DNA from: an uncultured Flaviramulus sp. | Lineage (GTDB): Bacteria > Bacteroidota > Bacteroidia > Flavobacteriales > Flavobacteriaceae | NCBI GenBank assembly: GCA_947501105.1 | Contig: CANMUP010000002.1 | Span: 124,001 to 188,000 of the forward strand | DNA: 64,000 nt | Direction: 5' to 3' | Part shown: one piece after another, positions 6,992 to 16,899 of the stretch | Position numbering within the stretch: the first letter of the stretch is position 1 | How the letters are laid out: each line of letters starts with the position of its first letter | Program-made: the position numbers and the translations under genes | The notes under the pieces: generated by a model | Databases searched by the model: none | What the model was told of the DNA's origin: nothing | What the model saw: only the letters and a program-made list of their open reading frames with translations

Positions 6992-9218
6992 TAGAGGAGT
7001 TCTTTTTTGCAGATAAAGCGTTGTAAAGTTTTTTCTCAAACTCTTCTTGCTTAAATGGTTTTGGAATAATATCAGTAAAACCAGCTTCTTCAAACTCATG
7101 CATTTTATCTTCAATTGTTACAGCTGTTAATGCAAAAATGGTTAACTCTTTATCAAAGCTTCTCACAATTTTAGTAGCTTCAATACCGCTAATTCCTGGC
7201 ATATGAATATCCATTAAAATAATGTTGTAATTATTGGCTTTAATCATTTCTACAGCATCCTCACCATTATCAATAATATCACATTTAAGATTCATTTTGG
7301 TAAGAATCTTTTTAGTAATCATTTGATTTATTTTATTGTCTTCAACAACTAAAATACTAACATTGTTTAAGTCTAACTCACTAGTGTCTCCACTAAAGTA
7401 GGTTGGTGTTTTTTCTTTAGCCTCTTCAATAGATGTGTACTCTAAAGGAATTTCAAAATAAAAAGTTGTGCCTTTTCCTAATTCACTTTTTAAATAAATA
7501 TCTCCTTTTAAAATTTCTATTAAACCTTTTACAATGGAAAGTCCTAAACCAGTACCACCATATTTTCTGTTAATTTGAATGGAACCTTGAGAGAAGCTCT
7601 CAAACATATTATCTTGTTTTTCTTGACTAATACCAATACCATTATCTTCTACTTCAAAGCGTAAGCTATAAGTATTATCAATTTGATCAATTTTATATAC
7701 TCTAATCCAAATATCTCCATCTTTTGTAAATTTAATCGAGTTACCAACTAAGTTTATAAGTATTTGAGAGATCTTTAGTTGATCAGCTATAAAGTTTTCA
7801 GGTAAATCTGTGTCATACTCAAAATGGATTTGAATATTATTGTCCTTTGCCGAATTATCTAGCGCCAAAACAATATTGGTTATTTTCTTTTTAAGGTTGA
7901 ATGATTCGGGTTCAATTTCAACTTTATTGGCTTCAATTTTGTTAATTTGAAGAATATCATTGATGAATGTTAAAAGATAATCACCAGAAAATTTTAGCGA
8001 TTTTAAATGCTGAACTTGTTCCGGTTTTGGATTTTCTTCCAATAGCATGTTACTTAATCCAGTAACAGCGTATAAAGGTGTTCTTAATTCGTGTGTAACT
8101 GTTGATAAAAAGTTAGCCTTAGTTTTTGATGCTAATTCTGCTTTTTCTTTAGCAATAATAAGTTCTCCATTTTTTTTATGGAGCATATTATTGGTTTTTA
8201 ACCTTATGTTATTGTTTTTATAAAGGGATAGTGTTAGTAAAGATAAAATGGTTATTAATGCAACACTTAAAATAGATATTAAAGTACTTAAATCATTTTT
8301 ATTATTTGCTTCTTGTAATTCTTCAGCTTGCTTTTTGTTTTCCTCAATTTTATCTGTCATCAAAAATTGAATCTTTTTTTCTGGTGATAAATTGGCACGT
8401 TTAACAGCTCTAAGAGAATCTGATAATTTAATATGTGCTTTTAAGTAATCATTTGAAAGCTTATAGTCTCCAATATTTTGATTAATCTCACTTAAAATTA
8501 AATATCCTTCATTTAAAATATTCGCATAATTATTTCCTTTCGCAATTTGAATACCTTCATTTGCAAATTCTAATGCTTTTTCATTATCGCCTAAAACGCT
8601 ATAAATTTTACCATGGTATACTAATCCGTTACTTTGAGTTTTTAAGTAACTATGTCTTTTTGCTAGAGCAATGGCTTGTTCGTTAAGTACTCTAGCTTTT
8701 CTGAAGTTTTTTAAACTCATATAAGTTTTTCCTTCACAAAGTAAAACTTCACTTAAGTCTTCATTTAATTCTTCTTCTTGAAATTTGGTTTTTGCAGCAG
8801 TGTATTGATCTAAAGCTTGATAATAATCTTTTTTACTAAAATAGATGTCTCCAAAAATTTTATAAGAATTACCAATATTAATATTGTCGTTTATTATGCG
8901 TTGAATTGCTATTGCGTCTGTAAGTGATTTTATAGCATTATCTTCTTCCTCAATAATAAGCTGTAATTTGCCTTTTATCGAATAGATAATACCTTCGCTT
9001 TTTTTGTTCTTTGTTTTTTCTGCAATATCTAAAGCCTCGTCCAGCTTTTTCTGAGCTTCGTAATAGTTATAATTCTCTATATCGTACTTAGCTTGAGTAA
9101 TACGATAATCGATATTGTTTTGAATAACTTCAGGGTCGTTTTCAACAGAGTTTTGAGAGCACACACTGAAGCTCAATAACATTAAAATAGCATATATGTA
9201 TATCCTTACCTGGGGCAT
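6981..9218 (-). CDS. TPR-containing hybrid sensor histidine kinase/response regulator
   Basis: 745 residues: signal peptide (about 1-21), about six tetratricopeptide repeats (about 35-270) predicted periplasmic, one membrane span (about 312-333), short coiled coil, HisKA domain with the phospho-acceptor H376 in VTHELRTP, HATPase_c with N box and G boxes (ENDGI..-type DNGIGIS; GGTGLGLSIVKGL), and a C-terminal receiver domain with the phospho-acceptor D670 (ILMDIHMPG) and conserved K in IPKPF. No output DNA-binding domain, so the signal must pass to another protein. No cognate regulator gene is adjacent. The 3' end overlaps lpxK; gap lies 29 bp upstream. Confidence 0.92.
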   Translation of the reverse strand: MPQVRIYIYAILMLLSFSVCSQNSVENDPEVIQNNIDYRITQAKYDIENYNYYEAQKKLDEALDIAEKTKNKKSEGIIYSIKGKLQLIIEEEDNAIKSLTDAIAIQRIINDNINIGNSYKIFGDIYFSKKDYYQALDQYTAAKTKFQEEELNEDLSEVLLCEGKTYMSLKNFRKARVLNEQAIALAKRHSYLKTQSNGLVYHGKIYSVLGDNEKALEFANEGIQIAKGNNYANILNEGYLILSEINQNIGDYKLSNDYLKAHIKLSDSLRAVKRANLSPEKKIQFLMTDKIEENKKQAEELQEANNKNDLSTLISILSVALITILSLLTLSLYKNNNIRLKTNNMLHKKNGELIIAKEKAELASKTKANFLSTVTHELRTPLYAVTGLSNMLLEENPKPEQVQHLKSLKFSGDYLLTFINDILQINKIEANKVEIEPESFNLKKKITNIVLALDNSAKDNNIQIHFEYDTDLPENFIADQLKISQILINLVGNSIKFTKDGDIWIRVYKIDQIDNTYSLRFEVEDNGIGISQEKQDNMFESFSQGSIQINRKYGGTGLGLSIVKGLIEILKGDIYLKSELGKGTTFYFEIPLEYTSIEEAKEKTPTYFSGDTSELDLNNVSILVVEDNKINQMITKKILTKMNLKCDIIDNGEDAVEMIKANNYNIILMDIHMPGISGIEATKIVRSFDKELTIFALTAVTIEDKMHEFEEAGFTDIIPKPFKQEEFEKKLYNALSAKKNSSTSA

Positions 9219-9247
9219 TTATTATTTAATATTCTCGACAAATATAA

Positions 9248-10264
9248 TTATTTTATCGATAAAAGTACGTTTTTTTCCGATAAATTGCATATTAATTCAA
9301 TTATTCTTTTAGAATATCCTGTTTCATTATCGTACCAACCTATTATCTTTACCATGTTTCCTATTACAGAAGTCATCTGAGAATCAAAGATACAAGAATG
9401 TGTGTTTCCAACAATATCTACTGAAACTATTGGGTCTTCAGTATATTCTAAAATGTCTTTGTATTGATTTTTTGAAGCTTCCTTAAAAGCATTATTTATG
9501 TCTTCTATAGTAACTTCTTTTTTTACATTAAACGTAATATCAGTTAAAGAACCATTAATAACGGGAACTCTAATGCCACAACCGCCAATTACATTGGCAA
9601 GCTCAGGAAAAATCTTTGTTAATGCTTTTGCGGCTCCAGTTGTGGTAGGAACTATAGATTGACTTGCGGCTCTGGCACGACGTAAATCTCTATGAGGTTG
9701 ATCGTGCAAGCTTTGGTCTGTTGTGTAAGAATGTACTGTAGTAATATAAGCTTGATTAATACCACAAAGCTTATTGATGATATCAATCATGGGGGCTGCA
9801 TTGTTTGTGGTGCAAGAGGCATTAGAGATGATGGTCTCTGTCCCATCAATAATGGTGTCATTTACTCCTAAAACAATGGTTTTAATATTATCTTCAACTG
9901 GGGGAACACTTAAAATAACACGTTTTGCTCCATTATTGATATGATATTGTAAATCAGGAGTCGTTTTGAATTTTCCTGTAGCTTCTATTATAAAATCAAT
10001 GTTAAAAGGACTCCAATCTATATTTTTAGGATGATTATTGTTTAATAGAACGATGCTTTTATCATTTAAGATAATATGATTATCATCACATGAAATTTTA
10101 CCATTAAATATTCCATGAACACTATCGTATTTAAGTAAATGACTTAAAGTTTTTGTGTCGGCTAAATCATTTATAGCAACAACTTGTATGTTTTTATACT
10201 CTTGGAGTAAGTTAAAAACACGTCTGCCAATTCTTCCAAAACCATTAATGGCAACTCTAATCAT
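9248..10264 (-). CDS. gap: Glyceraldehyde-3-phosphate dehydrogenase, type I
   Basis: Converts glyceraldehyde 3-phosphate to 1,3-bisphosphoglycerate. N-terminal NAD fold (RVAINGFGRIGRR, 3-15) and active-site SNASCTTN with the catalytic C151. 338 residues, full length. It lies 2 bp behind lipA and probably belongs to the same transcript. The sequence diverges at places from the highly conserved core, so it may be a paralogue of a main glycolytic enzyme elsewhere; that cannot be tested here. Confidence 0.93.
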   Translation of the reverse strand: MIRVAINGFGRIGRRVFNLLQEYKNIQVVAINDLADTKTLSHLLKYDSVHGIFNGKISCDDNHIILNDKSIVLLNNNHPKNIDWSPFNIDFIIEATGKFKTTPDLQYHINNGAKRVILSVPPVEDNIKTIVLGVNDTIIDGTETIISNASCTTNNAAPMIDIINKLCGINQAYITTVHSYTTDQSLHDQPHRDLRRARAASQSIVPTTTGAAKALTKIFPELANVIGGCGIRVPVINGSLTDITFNVKKEVTIEDINNAFKEASKNQYKDILEYTEDPIVSVDIVGNTHSCIFDSQMTSVIGNMVKIIGWYDNETGYSKRIIELICNLSEKNVLLSIK

Positions 10265-10266
10265 AA

Positions 10267-11145
10267 TTAAAGAATATGTTTTTGAGCTCTATAAGAAGAG
10301 CGAACTAAAGCACTACTTTCTACATGACGAAACCCTAATTCTAAGCCAATTTCTTCATATTCTTTAAATTGGTCTGGATTGATAAATTGTTTAACAGGAA
10401 GGTGTTTTTTACTAGGCTGAAGGTATTGGCCGATAGTAACTACATCAACATCATTGGTTTTTAAATCATGAAGTGTTTCTATAACCTCTTCTCTGGTTTC
10501 ACCTAAACCTAACATAATGCCAGATTTTGTTCTACGTTGTCCTTGAGATTTTAAATACTTTAAAACACCTAAACTTCTATCATACTTTGCTTGTATTCTA
10601 ACTTCGCGTGTTAAGCGTCTAACGGTTTCAATATTATGCGAAACAACTTCTGGAGCGACATCAATAATTCTATCAATATGCTGTTCAATGCCTTGAAAAT
10701 CGGGTATTAAAGTTTCTAAAGTTATTTCAGGATTCATTCTACGAACAGCTTTTACAGTTTCTGCCCACATAATACTACCCATATCCTTTAAGTCGTCTCT
10801 ATCAACACTGGTTAAAACCGCATGCTTAATTTGCATAATTTTAATTGAGCGTGCCACTTTTTCAGGCTCATCCCAATCTACAGTTTCTGGTCTTCCAGTT
10901 TTTACGCCACAAAACCCACAAGAACGTGTACAAACATTTCCTAAAATCATAAAAGTTGCAGTGCCTTCTCCCCAACATTCACCCATATTTGGGCAGCTTC
11001 CTGATGTGCAAATAGTATTTAGCTTGTATTTATCTACTAAACCTCTAAGTTCGGTATATTTTTTTCCTGTTGGAAGTTTTACGCGTAGCCATTTTGGTTT
11101 AGCTTGTCTTTCTGGTAATATATTTGAAGCTGTATCTGTATTCAT
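10267..11145 (-). CDS. lipA: Lipoyl synthase
   Basis: Radical SAM enzyme that inserts two sulfurs into octanoyl chains on lipoyl domains. Both clusters are visible: the auxiliary 4Fe-4S ligands C46, C51 and C57 in [12 protein letters not shown], and the radical-SAM CxxxCxxC with C72, C76 and C79. The C-terminal serine ligand region (VRSSYRA) is present. 292 residues is standard. It precedes gap by 2 bp. Confidence 0.96.
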   Translation of the reverse strand: MNTDTASNILPERQAKPKWLRVKLPTGKKYTELRGLVDKYKLNTICTSGSCPNMGECWGEGTATFMILGNVCTRSCGFCGVKTGRPETVDWDEPEKVARSIKIMQIKHAVLTSVDRDDLKDMGSIMWAETVKAVRRMNPEITLETLIPDFQGIEQHIDRIIDVAPEVVSHNIETVRRLTREVRIQAKYDRSLGVLKYLKSQGQRRTKSGIMLGLGETREEVIETLHDLKTNDVDVVTIGQYLQPSKKHLPVKQFINPDQFKEYEEIGLELGFRHVESSALVRSSYRAQKHIL

Positions 11146-11197
11146 TTAATGTCAAATTTCAAAGCACAAAGATACAAAGTATTCTTTTAAAAGTACC

Positions 11198-12442
11198 TTA
11201 TAACGTAGTGAGAAACCAAACACTAAAACCTATTAAAAAGATGATTCCTAACCTGCTTAAAATATGCATTTGTTTAGATGGTTGCCATGCTTTTGGTGTG
11301 TGTTTACTAGAGACTAAAATATAATTTGTAATAGCATAAAAGGGTGCAGTTATAAAAGATAAAATAGTTGCTATTTTTATAAGCTTACCCATTTCTGAAG
11401 CTAAAAAGAAAAAGATAGCAATAGTACCAATTGATAATAATGCAATCCAAAAGGTGTAATTAAGCTTTGAGGCTTTATTAAATAGCAATTTTGTTGTTTT
11501 TGACATGGCTCGTGGCGAAGCATCTAATGTAGTTAATGTGGTGCTAAACATGGTTGTAAAAGCTGCAATGCCAATAATAATGTAGGCCCAATCTCCTAAA
11601 CTTATGGTATACATATTTATAAGTTGTCCAGAAAAAATGCTAGCAGAGTCACTAAACGTTTCTCCACTGTTAAACATAACTAAAGCGCCTAAAAGCAAAA
11701 AGCCTATCCCTAATACAATTGTGCTTAAATAGCCTACGTTAAAATCAAATAAAGCTGACTTTGTATTATATGCTTTAGTATCCTTGTTTTTTTCAATAAC
11801 CCAAAGAGATTGCCATACCGAAATATCTAAAGGAGCAGGCATCCAACCCATAAAAGCGATTAAAAAAGCAATTTCTATGCTATTATCTGGTAATATCTGT
11901 TTAAAGGAAATAGGTTGAGTATTATCTAATAAAGCCATACTTACGGCTATAATGGTACTAATAGTTAATGTAATGATTATAATTTTCATTAACCTATCAA
12001 GTAGTTTGTATTTTCCAATAATTAATAAGGATAAGCAAATGACTAAGATGATAACTGTCCAAATTTCTATACTTGTCACAAGTTTACTTCCAATTTTAAA
12101 GGCTTCAAATTCGCCAAAAAGAGTTGAAGCTAATCCAGCAGTTACAATGGTTACTGCCGCTTGAATGGTAAACATAGTAGCTATGCTTAGCACGTAGTAA
12201 AAAACCAAAACACCTTTGCCTAATTTGTTATAACCATCTAATAAACTTTCACCAGTTGCAGTAGCATAGCGAGGACCAAATTGAAAAAACGGGTATTTAA
12301 ATATATTAACTAAAAGTAGAGCCCAAATTAGTCCTAAACCAAAATCTGCGCCTGCGCGAGTAGATTGTACCAAATGCGAAACACCAATGGCAGCACCAGC
12401 AAATAATAATCCAGGTCCAAGATTTTTGAGTTTAATAATCAA
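11198..12442 (-). CDS. NRAMP-family transporter, non-canonical metal site
   Basis: 414 residues with about 11 hydrophobic segments in NRAMP/APC-fold order. The first helix reads GPGLLFAGAAIGVSHLVQS where classical NRAMP proteins have DPGN, and the sixth reads FMGWMPAPLDISVW where they have MPH. The metal-binding Asp, Asn and His of the classical Mn/Fe transporters are therefore missing. It may carry another ion or solute. It overlaps the upstream membrane-protein gene by 11 bp and is last in a run of five minus-strand genes. Confidence 0.8.
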   Translation of the reverse strand: MIIKLKNLGPGLLFAGAAIGVSHLVQSTRAGADFGLGLIWALLLVNIFKYPFFQFGPRYATATGESLLDGYNKLGKGVLVFYYVLSIATMFTIQAAVTIVTAGLASTLFGEFEAFKIGSKLVTSIEIWTVIILVICLSLLIIGKYKLLDRLMKIIIITLTISTIIAVSMALLDNTQPISFKQILPDNSIEIAFLIAFMGWMPAPLDISVWQSLWVIEKNKDTKAYNTKSALFDFNVGYLSTIVLGIGFLLLGALVMFNSGETFSDSASIFSGQLINMYTISLGDWAYIIIGIAAFTTMFSTTLTTLDASPRAMSKTTKLLFNKASKLNYTFWIALLSIGTIAIFFFLASEMGKLIKIATILSFITAPFYAITNYILVSSKHTPKAWQPSKQMHILSRLGIIFLIGFSVWFLTTL

Positions 12443-13328
12443 AGATAGATGCTTTTTTTATTCGGTGTTTTGTTCTTATTTGGCTTGAAAAAAGATTGTC
12501 AACGTAACAGAGTTTTAAAACATTTGTAATATCTTTTTTTCCTTTTCCTCGTTGCGTAATAATTATATTATCAATTGTTACAATATTTTTTGACTCAGTC
12601 TCTGAAGTGTACATTGCAACTTTTGAGTGTCTAATTCCGTCACCTCGTTTCAGGCTTTCAATTGATTCAATTGGGTTTGAAGCAAAATTTTCTACAAAAT
12701 CCTTTTTAAAAGAAATGTGTTCAAAATCGAAATCGATTAATTCTTTTTTAAACCATTTATTGTCTTTTTCTGAAAAAGGAATCTGATTAAATGTTGTGAA
12801 CTTTTTAATTGAAACATATACAATTATTGTTGCTTCAACAAGCCAAATTAACCATAGAAAAATACCATTAAGATTAATTCTAGAAGTTCCAATAGACCAT
12901 AAACCAATTTTACTAATGTCTATAATATTTTTTAAAACTAAATCTGGTCGAAATAGAATTTCAAAGAAAAATTCTAGATTATCAAAAACCATGAACAGGC
13001 TAAAATTTTCGGACGATATTATAAATAAATAACTAACCCACTGAAAATATACACCAAATATTGATAATAGTGTAGTGATAATAATAGATTTTTTTCGATT
13101 ACGAATCTTAAAAACTACATGAAATATTCTACATGTAAATGAAATTATAAACCCATATATAACAACCAAGACTATATTGAAATATATAATTGGCAAATAA
13201 TTAATTAAAAAGCTGTAGAAATAGCTAAAAAACAGAATTGTGATTAAACTACAAAGTATTACAAGGGTGATACTTAATGGGGCTGCAATTCCAGATTCTT
13301 TGTAAAAATCAAGATTAGTTTTATTCAT
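12432..13328 (-). CDS. Hypothetical four-helix membrane protein next to an ECF sigma factor
   Basis: The start at 13328 (MNKTNLDF) is preferred; the longer frame reaches back into the sigma-factor gene. About 298 residues, with hydrophobic segments near 15-40, 45-65, 80-105 and 150-170, followed by a soluble C-terminal part (about 185-298) rich in charged residues. No family recognised. It lies 7 bp behind the sigma-factor gene, the usual position of an anti-sigma factor, but has no zinc-binding anti-sigma motif. A role in controlling the sigma factor is possible from position only. Confidence 0.6.
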   Translation of the reverse strand: MNKTNLDFYKESGIAAPLSITLVILCSLITILFFSYFYSFLINYLPIIYFNIVLVVIYGFIISFTCRIFHVVFKIRNRKKSIIITTLLSIFGVYFQWVSYLFIISSENFSLFMVFDNLEFFFEILFRPDLVLKNIIDISKIGLWSIGTSRINLNGIFLWLIWLVEATIIVYVSIKKFTTFNQIPFSEKDNKWFKKELIDFDFEHISFKKDFVENFASNPIESIESLKRGDGIRHSKVAMYTSETESKNIVTIDNIIITQRGKGKKDITNVLKLCYVDNLFSSQIRTKHRIKKASIFDY

Positions 13329-13335
13329 ATTAAAT

Positions 13336-13881
13336 TTATTTCTCTCTAATAATTTCAGCCAATAGTTTTTTAGCACGCAAAAGCTTTACTTTAACGTTAT
13401 TCATAGGTTCTTTTAGTTCTGCTGAAATTTCTTTGTAACTTAACTCTTGAAAGTACCTTAAATTAATAACTTCCTGATAATGAGGCTTTAGTTTTTTAAT
13501 GTCTCGAAGTAGTTTAGCTAAATGTTGCTCGGTGATAAGTTTGTCTTCAGGAGAAGGAGATTCGTCCAAAACTTGAAATGCGTCTCGGTCGTCTTTCGAT
13601 ATAACTTGAGAAATAGAATTTTTTTCTTTCCGCAGTAAATCAATATGAATATTTTTTGAAATGGTAATTAACCAAGTATTAAATTTGTATGCATCATTAA
13701 AAGTTTCAATTTTGTCAAAAGCTCTTGAAAATGTCTGAATAGTTATATCTTCAGCATCATTTTCATTTTGAGTTCGTTTTAATTGAAAACCATAAACGTT
13801 ATCCCAAAATACATCCAATAAATAATTAAATGCTTTTTGATCGTTTTTTTTGGCACGTTTAATTGCTTCCTCTATTTCCAA
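13336..13881 (-). CDS. ECF-type RNA polymerase sigma factor
   Basis: 181 residues. Region 2 spans about 10-85 (DAEDITIQTFSRAFDKI... NTWLITISKN) and region 4 about 120-175 (LKPHYQEVINLRYFQELSYKEISAELKEPMNNVKVKLLRAKKLL), with the helix-turn-helix of sigma-70 group 4. The first codons overlap the glycosyltransferase gene by 10 bp. Its downstream neighbour is a membrane protein rather than an obvious anti-sigma factor. Target promoters are unknown. Confidence 0.92.
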   Translation of the reverse strand: MEIEEAIKRAKKNDQKAFNYLLDVFWDNVYGFQLKRTQNENDAEDITIQTFSRAFDKIETFNDAYKFNTWLITISKNIHIDLLRKEKNSISQVISKDDRDAFQVLDESPSPEDKLITEQHLAKLLRDIKKLKPHYQEVINLRYFQELSYKEISAELKEPMNNVKVKLLRAKKLLAEIIREK

Positions 13882-14984
13882 TGGTTAGGTTTTGAAATAA
13901 GATTATTTATAAAGATAGTTAATTGTGCAATAATTAAAAATATTTCTAAAAAAGGGAAAAATATTATTAAATCTTTTTCATCTAATTTTTTAGCTGAAAA
14001 CCCAATTACTATTGTTTGAGTTATTAATCGTATTAAAAGTAAAAAAATTACAATCTGCCATTTAAATTGAACTAGGAATAACACTACAGCTAAAACCCAA
14101 AACAGAAAATTTAAAGCATAAATTAAAGTTAATAAAATTTTATGTTTCAGCTGATAAAATTTAGCTGTTGATATGTGTCGCCTTTTTTGTTTAAACCATT
14201 GCTTAAATGTTTTCTCAGGAATAGATTTAGTGAAACTGTTTTTTGAAAAACAAATTTGAATATTGCTTTTATTTGCGGTTTCATTTATAAACAAATCATC
14301 ATCGCCAGAACGAATTTTCATATGACTCATAAACCCTCGTGCGTTGAAAAACTCAGTTTTGGTATATGCCAAATTTCTACCTACTCCCATATATGGCGTG
14401 CCTACTTTAGCAAACGAAAAGTATTGAACGGCAGTAATTAAGGTTTCAAAACGAATAATTTTATTTAATAGCGAATTTTTAATTTTTGAATACGCACCGT
14501 AACCTAAAACAATAGTTTTTTTGCTGGTAAAATGTGAGCACATTTCTGTAATCCAATGTTTAGAAACGGGTTTGCAATCGGCATCAGTAAATAACAAATG
14601 ATTGTATTTAGCAACCTTTATACCAAGTGTTATGGCATATTTTTTATTACCCCAAAAGGCTTCATTATTTTCGACATCTACTATTTTTATGTTTGAATGT
14701 TGTGATGAAAATGCCTGCATAACTTCAAGTGTATCATCATGAGAAGCATCATTAATTAAAACAATTTCAAAGTTTGAATAGTTTTGAGATGTAATTGAGG
14801 GTAAAAACCGTTTTAAATTTTCACCTTCATTTTTAGCACAAATAATAACTGAAACTGGTGTCTCTTTTTGAGAATTCTTTTTATGTTTCAAAAAAGCAAA
14901 TTGTCCTAAAAAAAATAAATAATAGATAACTTGAATAAAAACTACAACAATAAATGTGTAGAAAATATAATCAAGAAAAACCAT
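13872..14984 (-). CDS. Membrane-associated family 2 glycosyltransferase
   Basis: 370 residues. One N-terminal membrane segment, then a GT-A domain: PVSVIICAKNEGENL, nucleotide-binding ND in VLINDASHDD, the DxD-type TDADCKP, a second acidic motif GDDDLFINE, and a QKRRH motif matching the QxxRW position of processive enzymes. Two or three membrane helices close the protein. Relatives build cell-surface polysaccharides or glycolipids; donor and acceptor are unknown. It overlaps the sigma factor gene and follows the small membrane-protein gene by 6 bp. Confidence 0.88.
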   Translation of the reverse strand: MVFLDYIFYTFIVVVFIQVIYYLFFLGQFAFLKHKKNSQKETPVSVIICAKNEGENLKRFLPSITSQNYSNFEIVLINDASHDDTLEVMQAFSSQHSNIKIVDVENNEAFWGNKKYAITLGIKVAKYNHLLFTDADCKPVSKHWITEMCSHFTSKKTIVLGYGAYSKIKNSLLNKIIRFETLITAVQYFSFAKVGTPYMGVGRNLAYTKTEFFNARGFMSHMKIRSGDDDLFINETANKSNIQICFSKNSFTKSIPEKTFKQWFKQKRRHISTAKFYQLKHKILLTLIYALNFLFWVLAVVLFLVQFKWQIVIFLLLIRLITQTIVIGFSAKKLDEKDLIIFFPFLEIFLIIAQLTIFINNLISKPNHWK

Positions 14985-14990
14985 AAACGA

Positions 14991-15194
14991 TTAGGAGTGT
15001 TGAGGTTCGTTACAATCTTTATATTGATCAGGTGTTTTTCCGCAAAAGCCACAAGCTTCACCATCTTTATTTAGCATAGGGTTTTGGCTTGCACAAGTAC
15101 CAGCAAATTTGCCGTCTTTTTTTGCCCAAATTTTGATAGCAATTCCGGCAATCCCTAATCCTAATAAAACTATGGTAATTAAAAGAAGTTTCAT
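14991..15194 (-). CDS. Small membrane-anchored cysteine-containing protein
   Basis: 67 residues: one N-terminal hydrophobic anchor (about 2-22), then a polar tail with four cysteines (GTCASQNP, ACGFCGKT, KDCNEP). The CGFCG pair looks like a small metal or redox site. Similar small proteins occur in Flavobacteriaceae without known role. First gene of the run leading to the glycosyltransferase and sigma factor. Confidence 0.65.
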   Translation of the reverse strand: MKLLLITIVLLGLGIAGIAIKIWAKKDGKFAGTCASQNPMLNKDGEACGFCGKTPDQYKDCNEPQHS

Positions 15195-15337
15195 GTGTGT
15201 AAATAATTTAGTGCAAAGATAATGCTTTTAGCCCTAATTTTTAAAATGTTTAATGTGTTGAATGTGACATTATTAATTTTTAGTGTCTAACCATTAATTT
15301 GTATATTAAACATCTAACCAATTAAAATTATTTAATT

Positions 15338-16024
15338 ATGAAAAAATTATTTGCGGAGTTTTTTGGAACTTTTTGGCTTGTATTTGGAGGTTGTGGTAGT
15401 GCTGTTTTTGCAGCAGGGTTCCCTGATCTTGGAATTGGATTTGTAGGCGTAGCATTGGCTTTTGGACTTACAGTTTTAACTATGGCTTACGCCGTTGGAC
15501 ATATTTCTGGCGGACATTTTAATCCAGCAGTTTCACTTGGTTTGTGGGCAGGAGGCAAGTTTGAAGCTAAGAATTTGCTAGGCTATATAGTAGCTCAATT
15601 GATTGGAGCTATTGTTGCTGCGGGTGCTTTATATTTAATATTAACTAATAAGGCAGACTTTGTTAGTATAGGCGGCTTTGCTGCTAATGGCTATGGCGAT
15701 TTATCTCCAGATGGATATTCAATGACTGCGGCATTAATTGCCGAATTTTTATTAACCGCATTTTTCTTATTAATAATTTTAGGAAGCACAAATGTAAGAG
15801 CCCCTAAGGGTTTTGCACCAATTGCAATTGGTTTGGGCTTAACTTTAATTCATTTAATAAGTATTCCTATTACAAATACATCAGTAAATCCAGCACGTTC
15901 TACAAGTCAAGCATTGTTTGCTGGTGGCGAGTTTACTAGTCAGCTTTGGTTATTTTGGGTCGCACCAATAGCTGGAGCAATAGTTGCAGGTTTTATTCAT
16001 AAAGCTTTATTTGATAAAGAATAA
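15338..16024 (+). CDS. aqpZ: Aquaporin Z-type water channel
   Basis: 228 residues, six membrane helices and two half-helices. Both NPA boxes are intact: GHFNPAVS (N62) and SVNPARS near residue 184. The residues around them (narrow-filter H and R: LIHLISIP and NPARS) fit water-selective AqpZ rather than a glycerol channel. Single gene between two minus-strand units; a long terminator follows. Confidence 0.94.
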   Translation: MKKLFAEFFGTFWLVFGGCGSAVFAAGFPDLGIGFVGVALAFGLTVLTMAYAVGHISGGHFNPAVSLGLWAGGKFEAKNLLGYIVAQLIGAIVAAGALYLILTNKADFVSIGGFAANGYGDLSPDGYSMTAALIAEFLLTAFFLLIILGSTNVRAPKGFAPIAIGLGLTLIHLISIPITNTSVNPARSTSQALFAGGEFTSQLWLFWVAPIAGAIVAGFIHKALFDKE

Positions 16025-16043
16025 CTAAGAATTATTATAACAT

Positions 16044-16082
16044 AAAAAAGCCTCACTTTATTTAATAAAGTGAGGCTTTTTT
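16044..16082. terminator. Bidirectional intrinsic terminator
   Basis: Perfect 17-bp stem (16044-16060 with 16066-16082) with A and T runs at both ends, between convergent aqpZ and the anti-sigma gene. Works in both directions. Confidence 0.92.
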
Positions 16083-16099
16083 GAATTAATACTATTAAT

Positions 16100-16888
16100 T
16101 TATTGCAAGCTAATTTGCGCTACTGAGTTTTCAACCGATGCGATACTGTTACCGCCTTTAGGCTCAATAGTAATTTTTAAAGCTAAAGCATCTTCAGTAT
16201 AAGGAAGCGATTTAAGTTGTCTGTCAGCTTCACTTAAAATACCTAGGTTTACCATTTTTCCTTGCAATTCTGCCCATATTTGGTAGCATTGCTCTTCTGG
16301 TAATTGAGGTAGCGATACGACATCAATCATTGATGTCTTTTCTTTTGGGTTTATGTAAGCAACTGTTTTTAAATCTTTAGCGCGTTCGTTCCCTTTAATA
16401 ATGTATTTTTGAGTTTCAGGGTTGTTAAGCTTTAAAAGTTGTCGCATTACATTATCAAGCATTTTGTTGTTTTGCGCAATATCACTCCGTAAATCTTCAA
16501 TTTCTTCATCAACAATTAAAGTTTCATTATGCAGTTTTTGATTCTGGTTATAAAAATGAACAGAAGTTCCTGCAAAAATTAAAGCAGCAATACTAGCGGC
16601 AACACTAAATTTATACCACTTTTTGTATTTGTATGATGTCTTTAATTTGACAACTGGTTTTTCATCAAGCTCTTCTAAAATGTTATTTAAAATGCTTTTT
16701 GGCGCTTCAACTGCATTACTTTTTGCAACAACTTCTAAGTTGTATTGTAATGTGTTGTATGTATTCTGTACTTCTGGGTATTTTGAAATATAAGTTTCAA
16801 CCATTTCTGTTTCTGCAGAAGTAGTTTCACCTAATAGATATTTTTCTAATAGGCCAGAATTTAAAAAAGTAGTTATTTTCTCATTCAT
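16100..16888 (-). CDS. Anti-sigma factor, RskA family
   Basis: 262 residues. Short cytosolic N-terminal helical domain (about 1-90; LEKYLLGETTSAETEMVETYI resembles a zinc-less anti-sigma domain), a single membrane helix at about 93-112 (FSVAASIAALIFAGTSV), a coiled coil, and a C-terminal RskA-like extracytoplasmic domain (SLPQLPEEQCYQIWAELQGKMVNLGIL... ITIEPKGGNSIAS). It follows its ECF sigma gene by 11 bp and is expected to hold that factor at the membrane. Confidence 0.88.
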   Translation of the reverse strand: MNEKITTFLNSGLLEKYLLGETTSAETEMVETYISKYPEVQNTYNTLQYNLEVVAKSNAVEAPKSILNNILEELDEKPVVKLKTSYKYKKWYKFSVAASIAALIFAGTSVHFYNQNQKLHNETLIVDEEIEDLRSDIAQNNKMLDNVMRQLLKLNNPETQKYIIKGNERAKDLKTVAYINPKEKTSMIDVVSLPQLPEEQCYQIWAELQGKMVNLGILSEADRQLKSLPYTEDALALKITIEPKGGNSIASVENSVAQISLQ

Positions 16889-16899
16889 GACGTTATTTA

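Noticed and set aside
9248-10264. GAPDH as a broken or non-functional copy
   Set aside because: Full length with the catalytic Cys and NAD fold intact; only mild divergence is seen.
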